A stretch of DNA of 64,000 nucleotides from Choristoneura fumiferana (Eukaryota > Arthropoda > Insecta > Lepidoptera > Tortricidae), in the NCBI RefSeq assembly GCF_025370935.1, contig NC_133473.1, forward strand, positions 18,481,431 through 18,545,430. Reading direction: 5' to 3'. Below the pieces are notes generated by a model. It was not told where the DNA came from, searched no databases, and saw only the letters and a program-made list of their open reading frames with translations. A program made the translations under genes and the position numbers. Within the stretch, counting starts at the first letter, position 1. The number at the start of each line of letters is the position of its first letter. Positions 26,201 to 38,200 of the stretch are shown here, one piece after another.

Positions 26201-29200
26201 TGACCTTTTGCTAAATATATGTCAATTAACAACGTATTAGTTACAGCCTTAAATAAGAAACGTCATAAATTAAGGACATTTACACTCTTTAACTACTAAT
26301 AATGAACTATCTTAATTCTTGATTACCTCTTAAACAGTAAGATCAAGTCGTTGGCGTCTTGGAGAAATTAATTTTATTTGAGTTTGAATGTCCTCTTAAA
26401 GTTAAGGGAAATCAAAAATAACACGGTGTACAGTCAAACAAATTGAATCATGACCCAGGGTGGAACCCTTTAATAATCAATTTCACTATGATTTCATTGA
26501 AAAAAGTATGAGATGTCAACATGACATTAGTAACAAAGGTTCCACCAGGTTTACATTAATATTTATTAATTTTAACGTACCGAAGAGCACAGATCAGCGT
26601 GTATTCTTTGAAGTGAATAAAATATCGAGAGATCTAATAAATTGTTTTGTTGACAGATATGCCTATAGTCGTCCTACAGTTAGGTTCTAAGTTGAACCCT
26701 AATGATATAGAAGAGGGAGACGACGTATATTTCGACTGTGTAGTTCGTGCTCATCCACAAGCTTATAAAGTTGTGTGGGAACACAACGTAAGTATCTACT
26801 TTGTGTATACAATTTAACTTTTATCTGTAAACGACTATGATAAGTATTAAACAGTTTGACTATTCTTTGTACTAAAGTATAGAAAAACGTATAAATATAC
26901 AAACCAGTGTCGATGATAGAAGTGTTAGGCTCCTCATTGAGACAGTAACAATCCTATTTATGTAGATTATCTGTATCAGAAAGCCGTAGGTGTTGATATA
27001 GACTTCAAAGTTCAATATCTCAAAAACGGCTGAATCGATTTCGATAAAACATGTCAAAGAACCATCGCTAGAAATCCTGCTTTCAAATAAAAAACCCGCA
27101 ATCAAATTGGTTTACTCGTTTAAGAGCTACGGTGCCACAGACAGACACACACACACACAGACACACTGACATACAGACACATAGACACACATAGCGGTCA
27201 AACTTATAACACCTCTTTTTTTGCGTGGGGGGTCAAAAAAGATGGTAACTAGTTGTAATGTAGATAGTAAATAAACCTAACCTAACCAACAAAACTTGGA
27301 AAACCCCCGACTTTGTTACTTCAAAGTTCAATATCTCAAAAACGGCTGAACCGATTTTGATAAAACATGTCTAAGAACCATCGCTAAAAAACCTGCTTTC
27401 AATTAAAAAAACGCATTCAAATCCGTCCACCCGTTTAAGAGCTACTGTGCCACAGACAGACAGACAGACACACACAGACATACAGACACACATACTCGTA
27501 GCGGTCAAACTTATAGCACCCCTCTTTTAGCGTCGGGGGTTTAAAATTAAGACTGATTAAAATTACAAATGACTTACTTGACATATATTTTTTATCACGT
27601 GACTGAGCAACTGACATTAGGGCGACAACTAGCTGTATGAAGTTAGTCCATCCAGACGAACGCCCCGCGTACAGTCAAGGAAACAGAATAACGTACCAGG
27701 GTGCAACCTTTTAATAATCAATTTCGCTTTGATTTCTTTGGAAAATTTATGGAATGTCAACATGACATTGGTAGCACCTATTGGTAGTAACTTTGACTAG
27801 AATAATGCCTTCATGAATATTTTGTCAACATTTTTGAACTGACAAAATTTGAGTAGCAAGATTGTACAAAGAGAATTAACATTATCAATCTTAAATAGCT
27901 TTAATGTTCTTGGAACTGTTTTCTCTTAAATATTATATAAGCAGAGAGCTCTTTGCATTATTCTATTTTATTTCTAAGCCCTTAATATTGTCGCTGTAGG
28001 ACAAAGATCAAGTTCTCTACTCTCCAGAGGACAATGAATTCTTCTTGTTTTAGATACTCGAAACTATTTTTACTAAGCATCTGTTTAACGTTCATTACCA
28101 TCATCATATCAGCCATAGGACGTCCACTGTTGGACATAAGCCTCTCCCATAGACCTCCAGTTGCCTCGGTTGGAGGCGGCTTGCATCCACCGTGAACCCG
28201 CGACTTTAACCAGGTCATCCATCCATCTCGTTCGTGCTCAGTTTAAAATTTAAATAAATGATGAGGCGAAATAAGTAACTTATGACAACTCTTGAATATT
28301 TGCACTTCTACTGACAGTAACTATTTTTGAATAGGTATGTAGCACAAGTATGTAGTATATGAGTAGTTGCTTCCATAGTGTTTAGGTATACATATACACA
28401 AATAACCTAACCAATAAAAAGTTGGAAAACCCAAGCTTTGTCACTTCAAAGTTCAATATCTCAAAAACGGCTGAACCAATTTTGATGAAACGTGTCTAAG
28501 AATCATTGCTAGAAACCCTGCTTTCAAATAAATAAAACCGGATTTAAATGGGTCCAACCGTTTAAGAGCTACGGTGCCACAGACAGACACACACATAGCG
28601 GTCAAACTTAAAAAAATAACGTCGATAATGGTGAAGCGTCTAGCTTCATATTTGGTCGTTGTTTTACGGCGGTTTTACTTTAACGGCTATTTCCTATGAC
28701 GGCCGAATAGATAAGTTGTCAGTGACTGACTACGAAGAGGTTGCGGGTTCAATCCCCATGACAGGCAAATATTTATTTTTTGGTGATGAATACGAATTTT
28801 TGTAATTGAGTCTTGGATGTTCGTATTTAAGTATATATTTAACTATTATATTATGTATCTCTATCCGTTGTCTAGCACCCATAGTACAGTCGCGTCGCGG
28901 AATGAAAAGGTTGATCACTTTAAGGTCTGTTTTTGCTTGCTCAGTATATAGGTAGAGTCATTCACGATGACGCGTATTCGTGGATGGCACTAGGTATAAC
29001 TGCTTTATCGATCGAGTATGACATATTCTGTCATAATGTCATCCAAAAAGGTAGCATGTGCTGGCAACTAAAAATAGTAGATTTATGAACAAGGGTTGTA
29101 AGTGATCAATTACACCCAAGATATTTAGGCGCACGAGCAAGCAAAGCGAGCGAGGGTGCTTATAGTTCACGAGTGTAATTGATCATTTACACTCGAGTTG

Positions 29201-32200
29201 AACACCCTACTTTTCATCAAAAATGCGAGGAAATAAAGAAAAACCGTTATAAATGTATACGCAATTTGTAACAGAGCGGAAGTAAATTTATCGCGCCAAA
29301 CCGTCTTTTTTTTAATGGCCTCGCACTCTTTGGCTTTGGCACATTCAGCCAGCACTGACTGGCCAGCAGTATTATGCCAGCATGGAGGTTTGGAGGTAAG
29401 TATATTGTGAATACAAAGGAGCACCATTCGATTTTTAAATTTACTTACATCCCTAAAGATGTAAAACGAATTTACAACACGGATTTCAAGTTAAATGCAA
29501 CCTACTTTCAGATCTTAAGTGATGAAAAAGAATTTAACTATTTGAAAACTGGTCAACCTTTTCATTCCGCCACTTTACTTAGTTTGAGGCTAGGTCAATG
29601 AAATTGGTGTAATTAGTCCCAAGATATTGTTGTTATTATTTAAATCTGAACATTTTCTTTTAGGGTCAAATATTAACACACAATCAGCGGACAGGCGTGA
29701 TAGCCAATTCAGCGCATCTAGCAGTCCAACGTGTCTCCAGGGAGAGTGCGGGCAAGTACGTGTGCACCGCTTCCAACGTGGAGGGCGATGGTCGATCTGC
29801 TCCTGTCAACCTGCAGATCATATGTGAGTACTCATGCTTAACAATTTATTGAATCAGGCGTTATTTGCGGAGGTCCATATCAATGAACTAAAAGAATTTC
29901 CTTGCTCACCCGCGACCTTACGATAGCTAAGCTTATGCAAAATATGCGTGTTCATGCAGGTCCTCCACCTCCACACTGTAAGAACACACACAAATCACAC
30001 AAACCCATTTATCACCACCACCACACTACACTGACGCGTTTCGAACTCAACCAGAGCTTATCTTCAGAGTGACACAACCTAACAACAACAACTCTAACAA
30101 CTCTACTACGTTTATGCAAGAAATTGTGTTCATGCAGTTCCTCCACCTCCACACTGTAACAGTGTTGTATACCCATCTATCACCACCACCCATTTTCAGA
30201 GCACCATAGCAAATTTTAGCATTTTGCATAAACGTAGCTCTCTATGATAAGTTCGCGGGTGAGCAATGTAATTGTTTAAGTTCATTAATAATGTTTACCC
30301 ACGGCATCGAACGCTAAAATCATTAAATCCAGTAGTCGAATTGAAATTCCTGGATTTTACAAAAATCCCGTAGGAGTTCCTGAAAAATTACATCCTGGTC
30401 TTTATTGACGTTGCATTATAAACAAAAGTGCCAAATTGGGACTCTATACACAGTGGTTGTTGTTTCGAGATTTTGGATTCCATATATTTTGACAAATTCC
30501 ACATTATGTTGCAATCAAACTAGTTTGCAAACTGAACTCTCAACTAATATAATAATTTGCACGATAAATTTGTACACACTACATCAGAATAAGCTACGCC
30601 AAGTTGAACGCGAAAAAAAATAACAAAAGATAGTTAAACAGATATTTGTTTCTAAGTAAAGCGATTTTTGCTCGCTCGCTAGAGCTACCTAAAAAAGTTA
30701 GACTCTAAGTTAGCCGCAAAACTAAACTAGACTAACTTCACTCAATGGAGAGTTCCGGGCTGCAGATGCGGGATCGATTTCTTAAGTTGGTGTGCACTCA
30801 GACAACTTGGTGTTGAAGAATACCGCATGTCGAGGTTATACTGTATATTCGATCATCAACATCAGCGGCAAGACGTCTACTGTTGAACAACGACCCCCCT
30901 TAAACGCCACAATTAACTTTGACTCGCCGCTCATATCCACCGGTTGCCAGTAAAGCCCCATTTAGACCATTCAAGAACTTGCATACAAGTTGCATTACAT
31001 CGCAGATTATTCAGGGGCAATGAATACAGTTGATCAACCAAATACCGCAATGTAGTGAAACTTGCATGGAAGTTCTCGCATTCTTTAGTCAACACAGTGT
31101 GAGACCTGCCAACGCTTCGTCTTCGGGTTCTTGATCGCCACTCGAAGACCTTTCTTCCCTAACGGTTATCTGTTCTTCAAGCGATGTAGTCCGCCCGTGC
31201 CACTTCAACTTGCATATTCTTCGAACTCGGTGACTTTAGTTATTTGGCGAATTTCCATCGACTGTATATTAAGTTGATTGAATGATTTTTGCGATTTATA
31301 ACCAAAACATTTTGTAAAATTACTAGCTACTCGTTTCGGCTTCGCACGGATGGAACTTGGATAAATAATGGTGAAATATTAAAAAGGGTGTATAATCAAA
31401 AGCACTTCACATTTTCCACCTCCGTTTCCCTAGAATTACACTCGCGTAAAATCGAAGTGCGTCACTAAGATATACATTCTATATCTATAAAACTTTTGTG
31501 AAGCCGCATCAAAATCCGTTAAGTACTTGAAAAGATCTAAGCGTACATAGGTACATACTTACGGAGGTAATTACAGACAATTAGAAGTGAAAATCCTCGA
31601 ATATAATTTTAGAACAACATCAAACAAAAAATATTCCAATATACCTAAAACTTAAGCTGCTTAACGTCGACAACTTGACCACGTCTATTTCAGGAATCGT
31701 TTTCATCCCAATGAAATATTTAAGCTCCAATTAATTCTTTAAATTGGGCAGTATTTACAAAAGCCGATTCGAACAGTTCGATTTTTGAGAATTAATGCTA
31801 CATTCTGGGGTAATCATAAATTTAAAGCAATATTTCACGTGAAAAACTCTTTTTCGATTCCCGTTATCAATAGCACTCCCATGAATAAAGCGCAGATTTT
31901 AAGCTATATTTATTAAAGGCAGCTCCCCGCAGTAAAATATTATGATAAATATTTAAGGCGAGCGTCCACTGAAACTGCGAGAAACAGTATTTAACGACCC
32001 AAGGGAAATTATATTTTATCACCTCTGTTCTACAACGTTTATAATCCCTTCAGTAGGTAATTTCGGAGTGCTCAGCCAAATAATTTAATAAGCACCCACG
32101 GTATTAATTAATAAACAAACAAAGAGTTACTCGTGGTGTGTGAAAATTTAGGTTTTATCTCAGAAGCAAGGAGAGCTAGAAAATATAATATGTGCAATGA

Positions 32201-35200
32201 GCGGAAAGAATATTTTAATGTTTATTTGGGCACAAACGGTACAGTTTAACTTTAGATCAAACAACCTTATATCTAACATTAACCAATACAGGAAACCGAA
32301 GTAGCTAAGAATAACGCCTATCTTTAAGTTTTCCTTTCCTGTTTAGGTTAGCTTGAAAAGATCCCTTTTAGGGATAAGTTCGCCTTTGTACTCTTTTGTT
32401 TTGTTGTTTTCTTTTTGTATTATTTTTGTGTTTTATGTACAATAAAGTATTTACATACATACATACATACATAACGTACTTACGCGCAGGACAATAAATA
32501 ATAATATTATAATAATATTAGGAATAGAAATATTATCATGTGTATTTTCTCACAGAATCGACATCGCTGGTTAAAGCCTCTCCCGCGTGAAAATACTTTT
32601 TTATTTATTTATAGATTTTCGTTGATTACGTCTAGATTACGGTATTCACCAAAGAAATGTTATCTTTTTTGAACGGCCGTCTCCGCAATGATCCATTTTT
32701 GAGCATTTTTCAACTTTATTGCGGATTAAACTATGAAAATACATACAATTTAATAAACATATGACTTTTTAGCCAATGTGCGATAACTAGCGTGTCATTT
32801 AAAAAAACCGGTGTATTTATTTAATTTAATACTTATTTTTTAACACAGCCTCTTACGTGGATGTGGAATTTTCGTGGCCTATGCAAGCTTTGGCCTCTCA
32901 AGCAGAGGAACGTGAGTTCTCCCCGCTCGCACCTCTGAGTTTTTCCAAATTCATGTGCAAAGTTACATTTGAAATTTACCACGAGCTTCACGTTGAAGGA
33001 AAACATCGTGAGGAAACCTGCACAAACCTACGAAGTAATTCAATGGTGTGTGTGACGTTCCCAATCCGCATTGGGCTCGTGTAGGAACTATGATCCAAGC
33101 CATAGCACCCTGGGAGGAGGCCTGTCAGCAATGGGAGGTGAATGGGCTGGGATGATGATGTTGATGAAGTTGAATAAAAGAGAAAAAAAACTAGTAAGTA
33201 CATAACAAGAACAACATGTATTGTTATTATTATTTATTCTACAAATCTGAAAGTCATTCGTGGCACTAAGTCACTTCGCACCAAACACGTCATATGTATA
33301 CGGTGTGAAGCCAAACACGCCATTGCTATTCCTGTAGCAAATTGAATGCACATGCACCTAGCGCATGACTTGCAAATGGAAGCAATACAGCACGAGATAC
33401 ACTTTGATTGTCAATACCATCCGGCTTGCTTTGCACACAAGTTGGTGTAACTAATATTAAGCTTTGTGAGGAGTTAATGGACAAAGTGCAACTATATCGA
33501 AAGCTATCTTGCGGTAAAACGATTTATATTGGGATAAACTGGCGGATTATAAATGCTTTCTTTAATTATAGGTAACTTCAATTATTAAAGATATTTTACC
33601 AATATCTCTTCTTCTTCAACTTAAGAGTTATACTCTTGTCGGTGGAGTATCTTCCACACATCCCTCCTTTGAGCCATCCTCTTGACCTCTTGATACGACG
33701 CGACGCCAACTTTCTCCTTTATCTGATCGATGTAGCTGCGCCTAGGTCGACCTCTTCCTCTCTTCCCCTCGATCTTTCCTTCCAAAATTATTTTGAAGAA
33801 GTCGTCGTGTCGTATCAAATGTCGTGTCGTATGTACCAATATACTCTTAAATAATTTCAATACGTCTTTCCACAAAAAAAAACGGCCGAGTGAACCCTTA
33901 AGGTCCTTTCCACCGGCGAGGCGAGACGAGAATTGAAATTTGTCGGCGCCCGCGACGGCTCGCGGCGGGCGCGCGAGCATGCATACCAAATTTCAATTCT
34001 CGTCTCGCCTCGTCTCGTCTCGCCTCTCCGGTGGAAAATCACCATTACACGCGGGTAGGTCTGCTACCGCACATCTATCTAATACCTTTAAACGAACAAT
34101 TCTTGTATATACACATATATATTTCGGGGATCTCGGAAATGGCTCCAATGATTTCGATGAAATTTGATACATATGTAGACGTTTTCGGGGATGAAAAATC
34201 GATCTAGCTTTGTCATATTTCTGGGAAAACGCTGCAAGTTACAGAGTTTTAGCCCGAACGCAGCCCGGTGGCCAAGGTACTATGCTATCTAGTAATTTGG
34301 CTTTAATAAAAAAACTGCTAAAAAAATATGATTCTCAGGTGCTATAACTAAATAGTAGATTGTATCATAGAGGAGCGAAATTTTATTCATTATGGTGAGG
34401 GTGATTTGTTCTCAATTCAGAGAGCAGCGATTGTTTCTAATAAGTTGTTTATTTATATATTTATGTATATACCGCGCATCAATCGGCCTTTCCTTAGGTA
34501 CCTGGCGATAACCTGATCCTGATTCATTCAATATCAGCTCACAATATCTTTGCTCGTGTTGTGGAACACCTTGACAAACCAAACGTCGATTTTCATAGAA
34601 ATGGAATAAAAATACGAGTACAATCCTGTTTTAAAATAAAACAAGCACAAATCACAGAATGATGGCAATCTGGATTCGGTTCTCGGTTTTACTTAGCTTA
34701 TTTTTTTCTATATTTTTGCTGTATTTTAGTAATGCAGTATAGGTAATCGAAAGGGGAATAATTTGTAATATGCCCTTTGCATCTTACCGGAAAGAAGGCG
34801 AGCTCATCAAGGGGAAATTTTGATAATGATTTAGTCTTCGTAATTTGAGTACCATTGAAGTAAAAACTATCCTGAAAATAACCTAAATATTTATACAATT
34901 CGCATAAGTCCTGTCCCTGCGGAAGCATGCCCATAAGGCTGGCTGGATTATGATGTCAATAGGTACGTTGAGCGAAAAATGCGCCAGCCCTATGATCATG
35001 ATCATGGGTATTTTTTTTAATTAACCGAAAGGTTGAGTTGAGCGTCGATTTGTATGGTATATTAATCAATCATTCAGGCACTTTTTCTTTTCTTTTATAC
35101 AGATAAACCAGTATGCAAGAACAAAGCGCCAGCGCTAGTCGGCGCGGCGCTCAACGAGGTGGCACGGGTGACGTGCGAAGTGGACGCCTTCCCGCCACCG

Positions 35201-38200
35201 AAGAATTTCCAGTGGACGCTGAACAACTCCATGGGGACCACGGAGCTGGAACCGGTGAGTGAACTACGTTAATGGGCTATGTCGGAATAAATCTGACCAG
35301 ACATAGGCATCCAAGGGGCAACATTTTACGACGGGTAGGGAGTTCCTATATCAAATGATATTGCAACGGATAACTCACGTCTTAAACCGAGTTTAGCTCG
35401 ACATGTTTCGGGCTATTTCGTAGCCCTTCTTCTCAGGAGCACGCGGCTCGGCGGCTGAAATAGCCCGAAACATGTCGAGCTAAACTCGGTTTAAGACGTG
35501 AGTTATCCGTTGCAATATCATTTAATATGAGTGAGTCTCACGGTAGTTTCATGTTCAAAAGTTCATATATCGACAAACGCCACTAGCATTGTGTATTGTT
35601 TTGTAAGAATGAGTATGAAGTAAATACATAGCATATTTTTAATGATGGCTAGGTTATAGCTAGGGTGTAATATTGCACTATGAAATATTTAATAATTATC
35701 TCGTTATTTTTTTTTTTTCACTTTTAATAAAAACGTATTTTACAAGCAAAACTTGGAGTGATCAGAAGTATATAGAACAAGCATCGATAGTTGAGTTTAC
35801 CGATATACATAAGAATAAGAACTCCCTATGTGTCATAAAATTTCCCCCTGATTTCTCTATGTCTGAATTAGACACATAAATATTGTAACATTTACCTGAG
35901 CCTTTGGTCACGCAGACCATTAGGTTTGGCAGTTGAGTTCAAGGATTTTACTAAAATTCCTTTGGAAATTCCCCACAAACTTCATCACGTTTTCATTAAT
36001 GGTGCATGGTCAAAAAAATAGTACCAATGTCATGCAACTCTTAGGGATTTTTTATATTTATTTATTTTACGTAACGCACTTCCCGATTCCGTGAAAATAT
36101 TGGAATAAAAGATAGCCTATGTGTTGTTACAAAGATCCTTCTATTTTCATACCCAAATGTATCAAAATCCGTCCAGCTATTTTAAAGTGAAAGAGTAACA
36201 ATCACCCTCACGCGTTCAGTCACAAACTGGAGTTACAATTTTAGCGGGGCCGATTTTGGTAAAATAAAATATTACACCTAAGAGAACTTTTTTAATACCT
36301 TAAATGTAAACGGTAATAAACTACTTTATTATAAAAACTGGAACACAAATTACTTAGCAATATTTATGAAGCACGATAAAAGCTAGTTATCATATAAATT
36401 TAATCAGGCATTCGTGCTACCATAGCTATAGTATACATAGGTACTAGAAATTATCTGCACAATATAGATAAGACAGAATTATGGTCACCGAGCACACCAC
36501 ACTTTGCATCCTGCGCATAAATTATTTAAATCTTGCAAATACACTGACACTTATCTTGTCTTCAGGCGAAATTCACGATAAACAACGGACAATCCATTCT
36601 TACATACACCCCTACTTTGGAAGGCGACTACGGGTCTCTATCATGCAGGGCCACGAACTTGGCTGGGCAGCAAATAGAACCTTGTCGCTATACTCTCCTG
36701 CCGGCGGTTCGGCCAGATCCACCTTTCAACTGTTCTTCTTTAAATCTGACAGAAGATTCCGTGGAGCTGCGATGCATGGCAGGTAAGTTTTATTTTCCCA
36801 AACAGATATCTTTGTTTATTTTTTTTTGCTGACTGGCGTTCCATTGGGTGTAAACACTTGCATTTTCATCTAAACTACATAATAATACTCGTACTTAGTT
36901 TCAAGTCGATGCCATTAACCGTTGAAGAGCTCTATCCTGGCCGGTCCACCAGAATTTAACTACCAGATTATTATAGTGTCGCCGAACTTACATCATCCCA
37001 GCCTATATACGTCCCACTGCTGGGCACAGGCCTCCTGTCAGAACAAGAGGGCTTGGGCCATAGTTCCCACGCGGGCCCAGTGCGGATTGGGAACTTCGCA
37101 CGCATCATTGAATCGCTTCGCAGGTTTGTGCAGGTTTCCTCACGATGTTTTCCTTCACCGCAAAGCTAGTGGTAAATTTCAAATGTAATTCCGCACATGA
37201 ATTTCGAAAAACTCAGAGGTGCGAGCCGGGGTTCGAACCCACGACCCTCTGCTTGAGAGGCGATAGGTCAAACCACTAGGCCACCACGGCTACTTACATA
37301 ACCATACCAAATTTCAGCTGAATGGGAAACCCTTAAAATTCCAGGACGTATACACATCCACGTGAAGTTAAAAGCTTTTAAAAAGCTTGTGACAAAATAA
37401 AATGAAATTTTATTTTCACAACTATGTATTGTGGTCAATAATTGACACAAAAACAGAAAGCTCGTACACGTTATGTGGAATTTTTGATTCAAAACGATCT
37501 TTTCCTATTGCAGTTAACGTTGCATACCAATTGCAGCCAATTTCCAACCGTGTATAAGCACTGATCGAACGCAAATCTACTCAATTAAATCAATTTAACG
37601 ATCGAGCAGTCGAAATAGTAAAATCAAATTTTACACTATGAGGTCAGACTAAATTGGAAAATAGAACCGCTGTTCAATATTGAAAGTAAATCGTTCAATT
37701 CAATTAAAACTGAAATGTGTTAGAGCTGAACTGTTCTAGGTTAAAGTTAGCTAATAAAGCTTTGCACCGCTCTCATGTTTTAAGGGTTGAGAGTCAATTT
37801 TAGAGTCGTTAACCATATAAATAAATAAAGAGCGTCCATTTTTACTCATTGCAAAATGTTATGTCTTTGTTTATTGTTATGTAAATAAGAAAAATAAAAT
37901 AACCAAGAAAGAAGAATACACATTCAGACGAAATCTTTAAAAGAAAATTGAAATAGAAATTAAGAAAAAAAAATCAACAAATGATTAATTAGGACTGACT
38001 GAGAAAACTTCTGTTATGATATGAAAAAATGTCCGTCGAAACGACTGCAATTAATTGACTGTTGCACAACAAATAGTTTCATACTAGTTTTAAGTGCCAG
38101 TGTCCTTTGAACTCATTCAAATTAAATTTAAGCACAGTTACACAAAGCATTTTCGCTCATCTTTTTCTGTTTGGATACTATGAGTGGAATTCTCTACTTG

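Larger units (their letters stand above)
25351..26656. other. Intron between exons 5 and 6 (1.3 kb)
   Basis: Contains a decayed tRNA-like SINE head (25516-25640, words GACGACCAGATGGCTTACTA and GGTTTCGAGTTC), a SINE-2 copy (25835-26075) and a dispersed repeat (26425-26590) related to 27667-27790. Little else is recognisable. Confidence 0.8.
26788..29663. other. Intron between exons 6 and 7 (2.9 kb)
   Basis: Contains three repeat B copies (27006-27235, 27286-27542, 28400-28615), a MITE-like repeat (27667-27790), a LINE fragment (28096-28225) and a decayed SINE-2 (28697-28895). I see nothing recognisable in 27800-28080 and 28900-29650. Confidence 0.85.
29824..35102. other. Intron between exons 7 and 8 (5.3 kb)
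   Basis: Holds repeat E (29849-30262), a LINE fragment interrupted by a MITE (30846-31262), a LINE tail (32270-32470), SINE-1 (32892-33167), a reverse-transcriptase remnant (33621-33880), a GC-rich foldback (33907-34037) and an AT-rich dispersed repeat (34100-34280). I see nothing recognisable in 30270-30840, 31560-32260, 33170-33600 and 34290-35100. Confidence 0.85.

Noticed and set aside
27120..27200. Short-period CAGACACA array as a possible CRISPR or minisatellite
   Set aside because: It is the simple-sequence part of repeat B and lacks spacer structure; the same stretch recurs in each repeat B copy.
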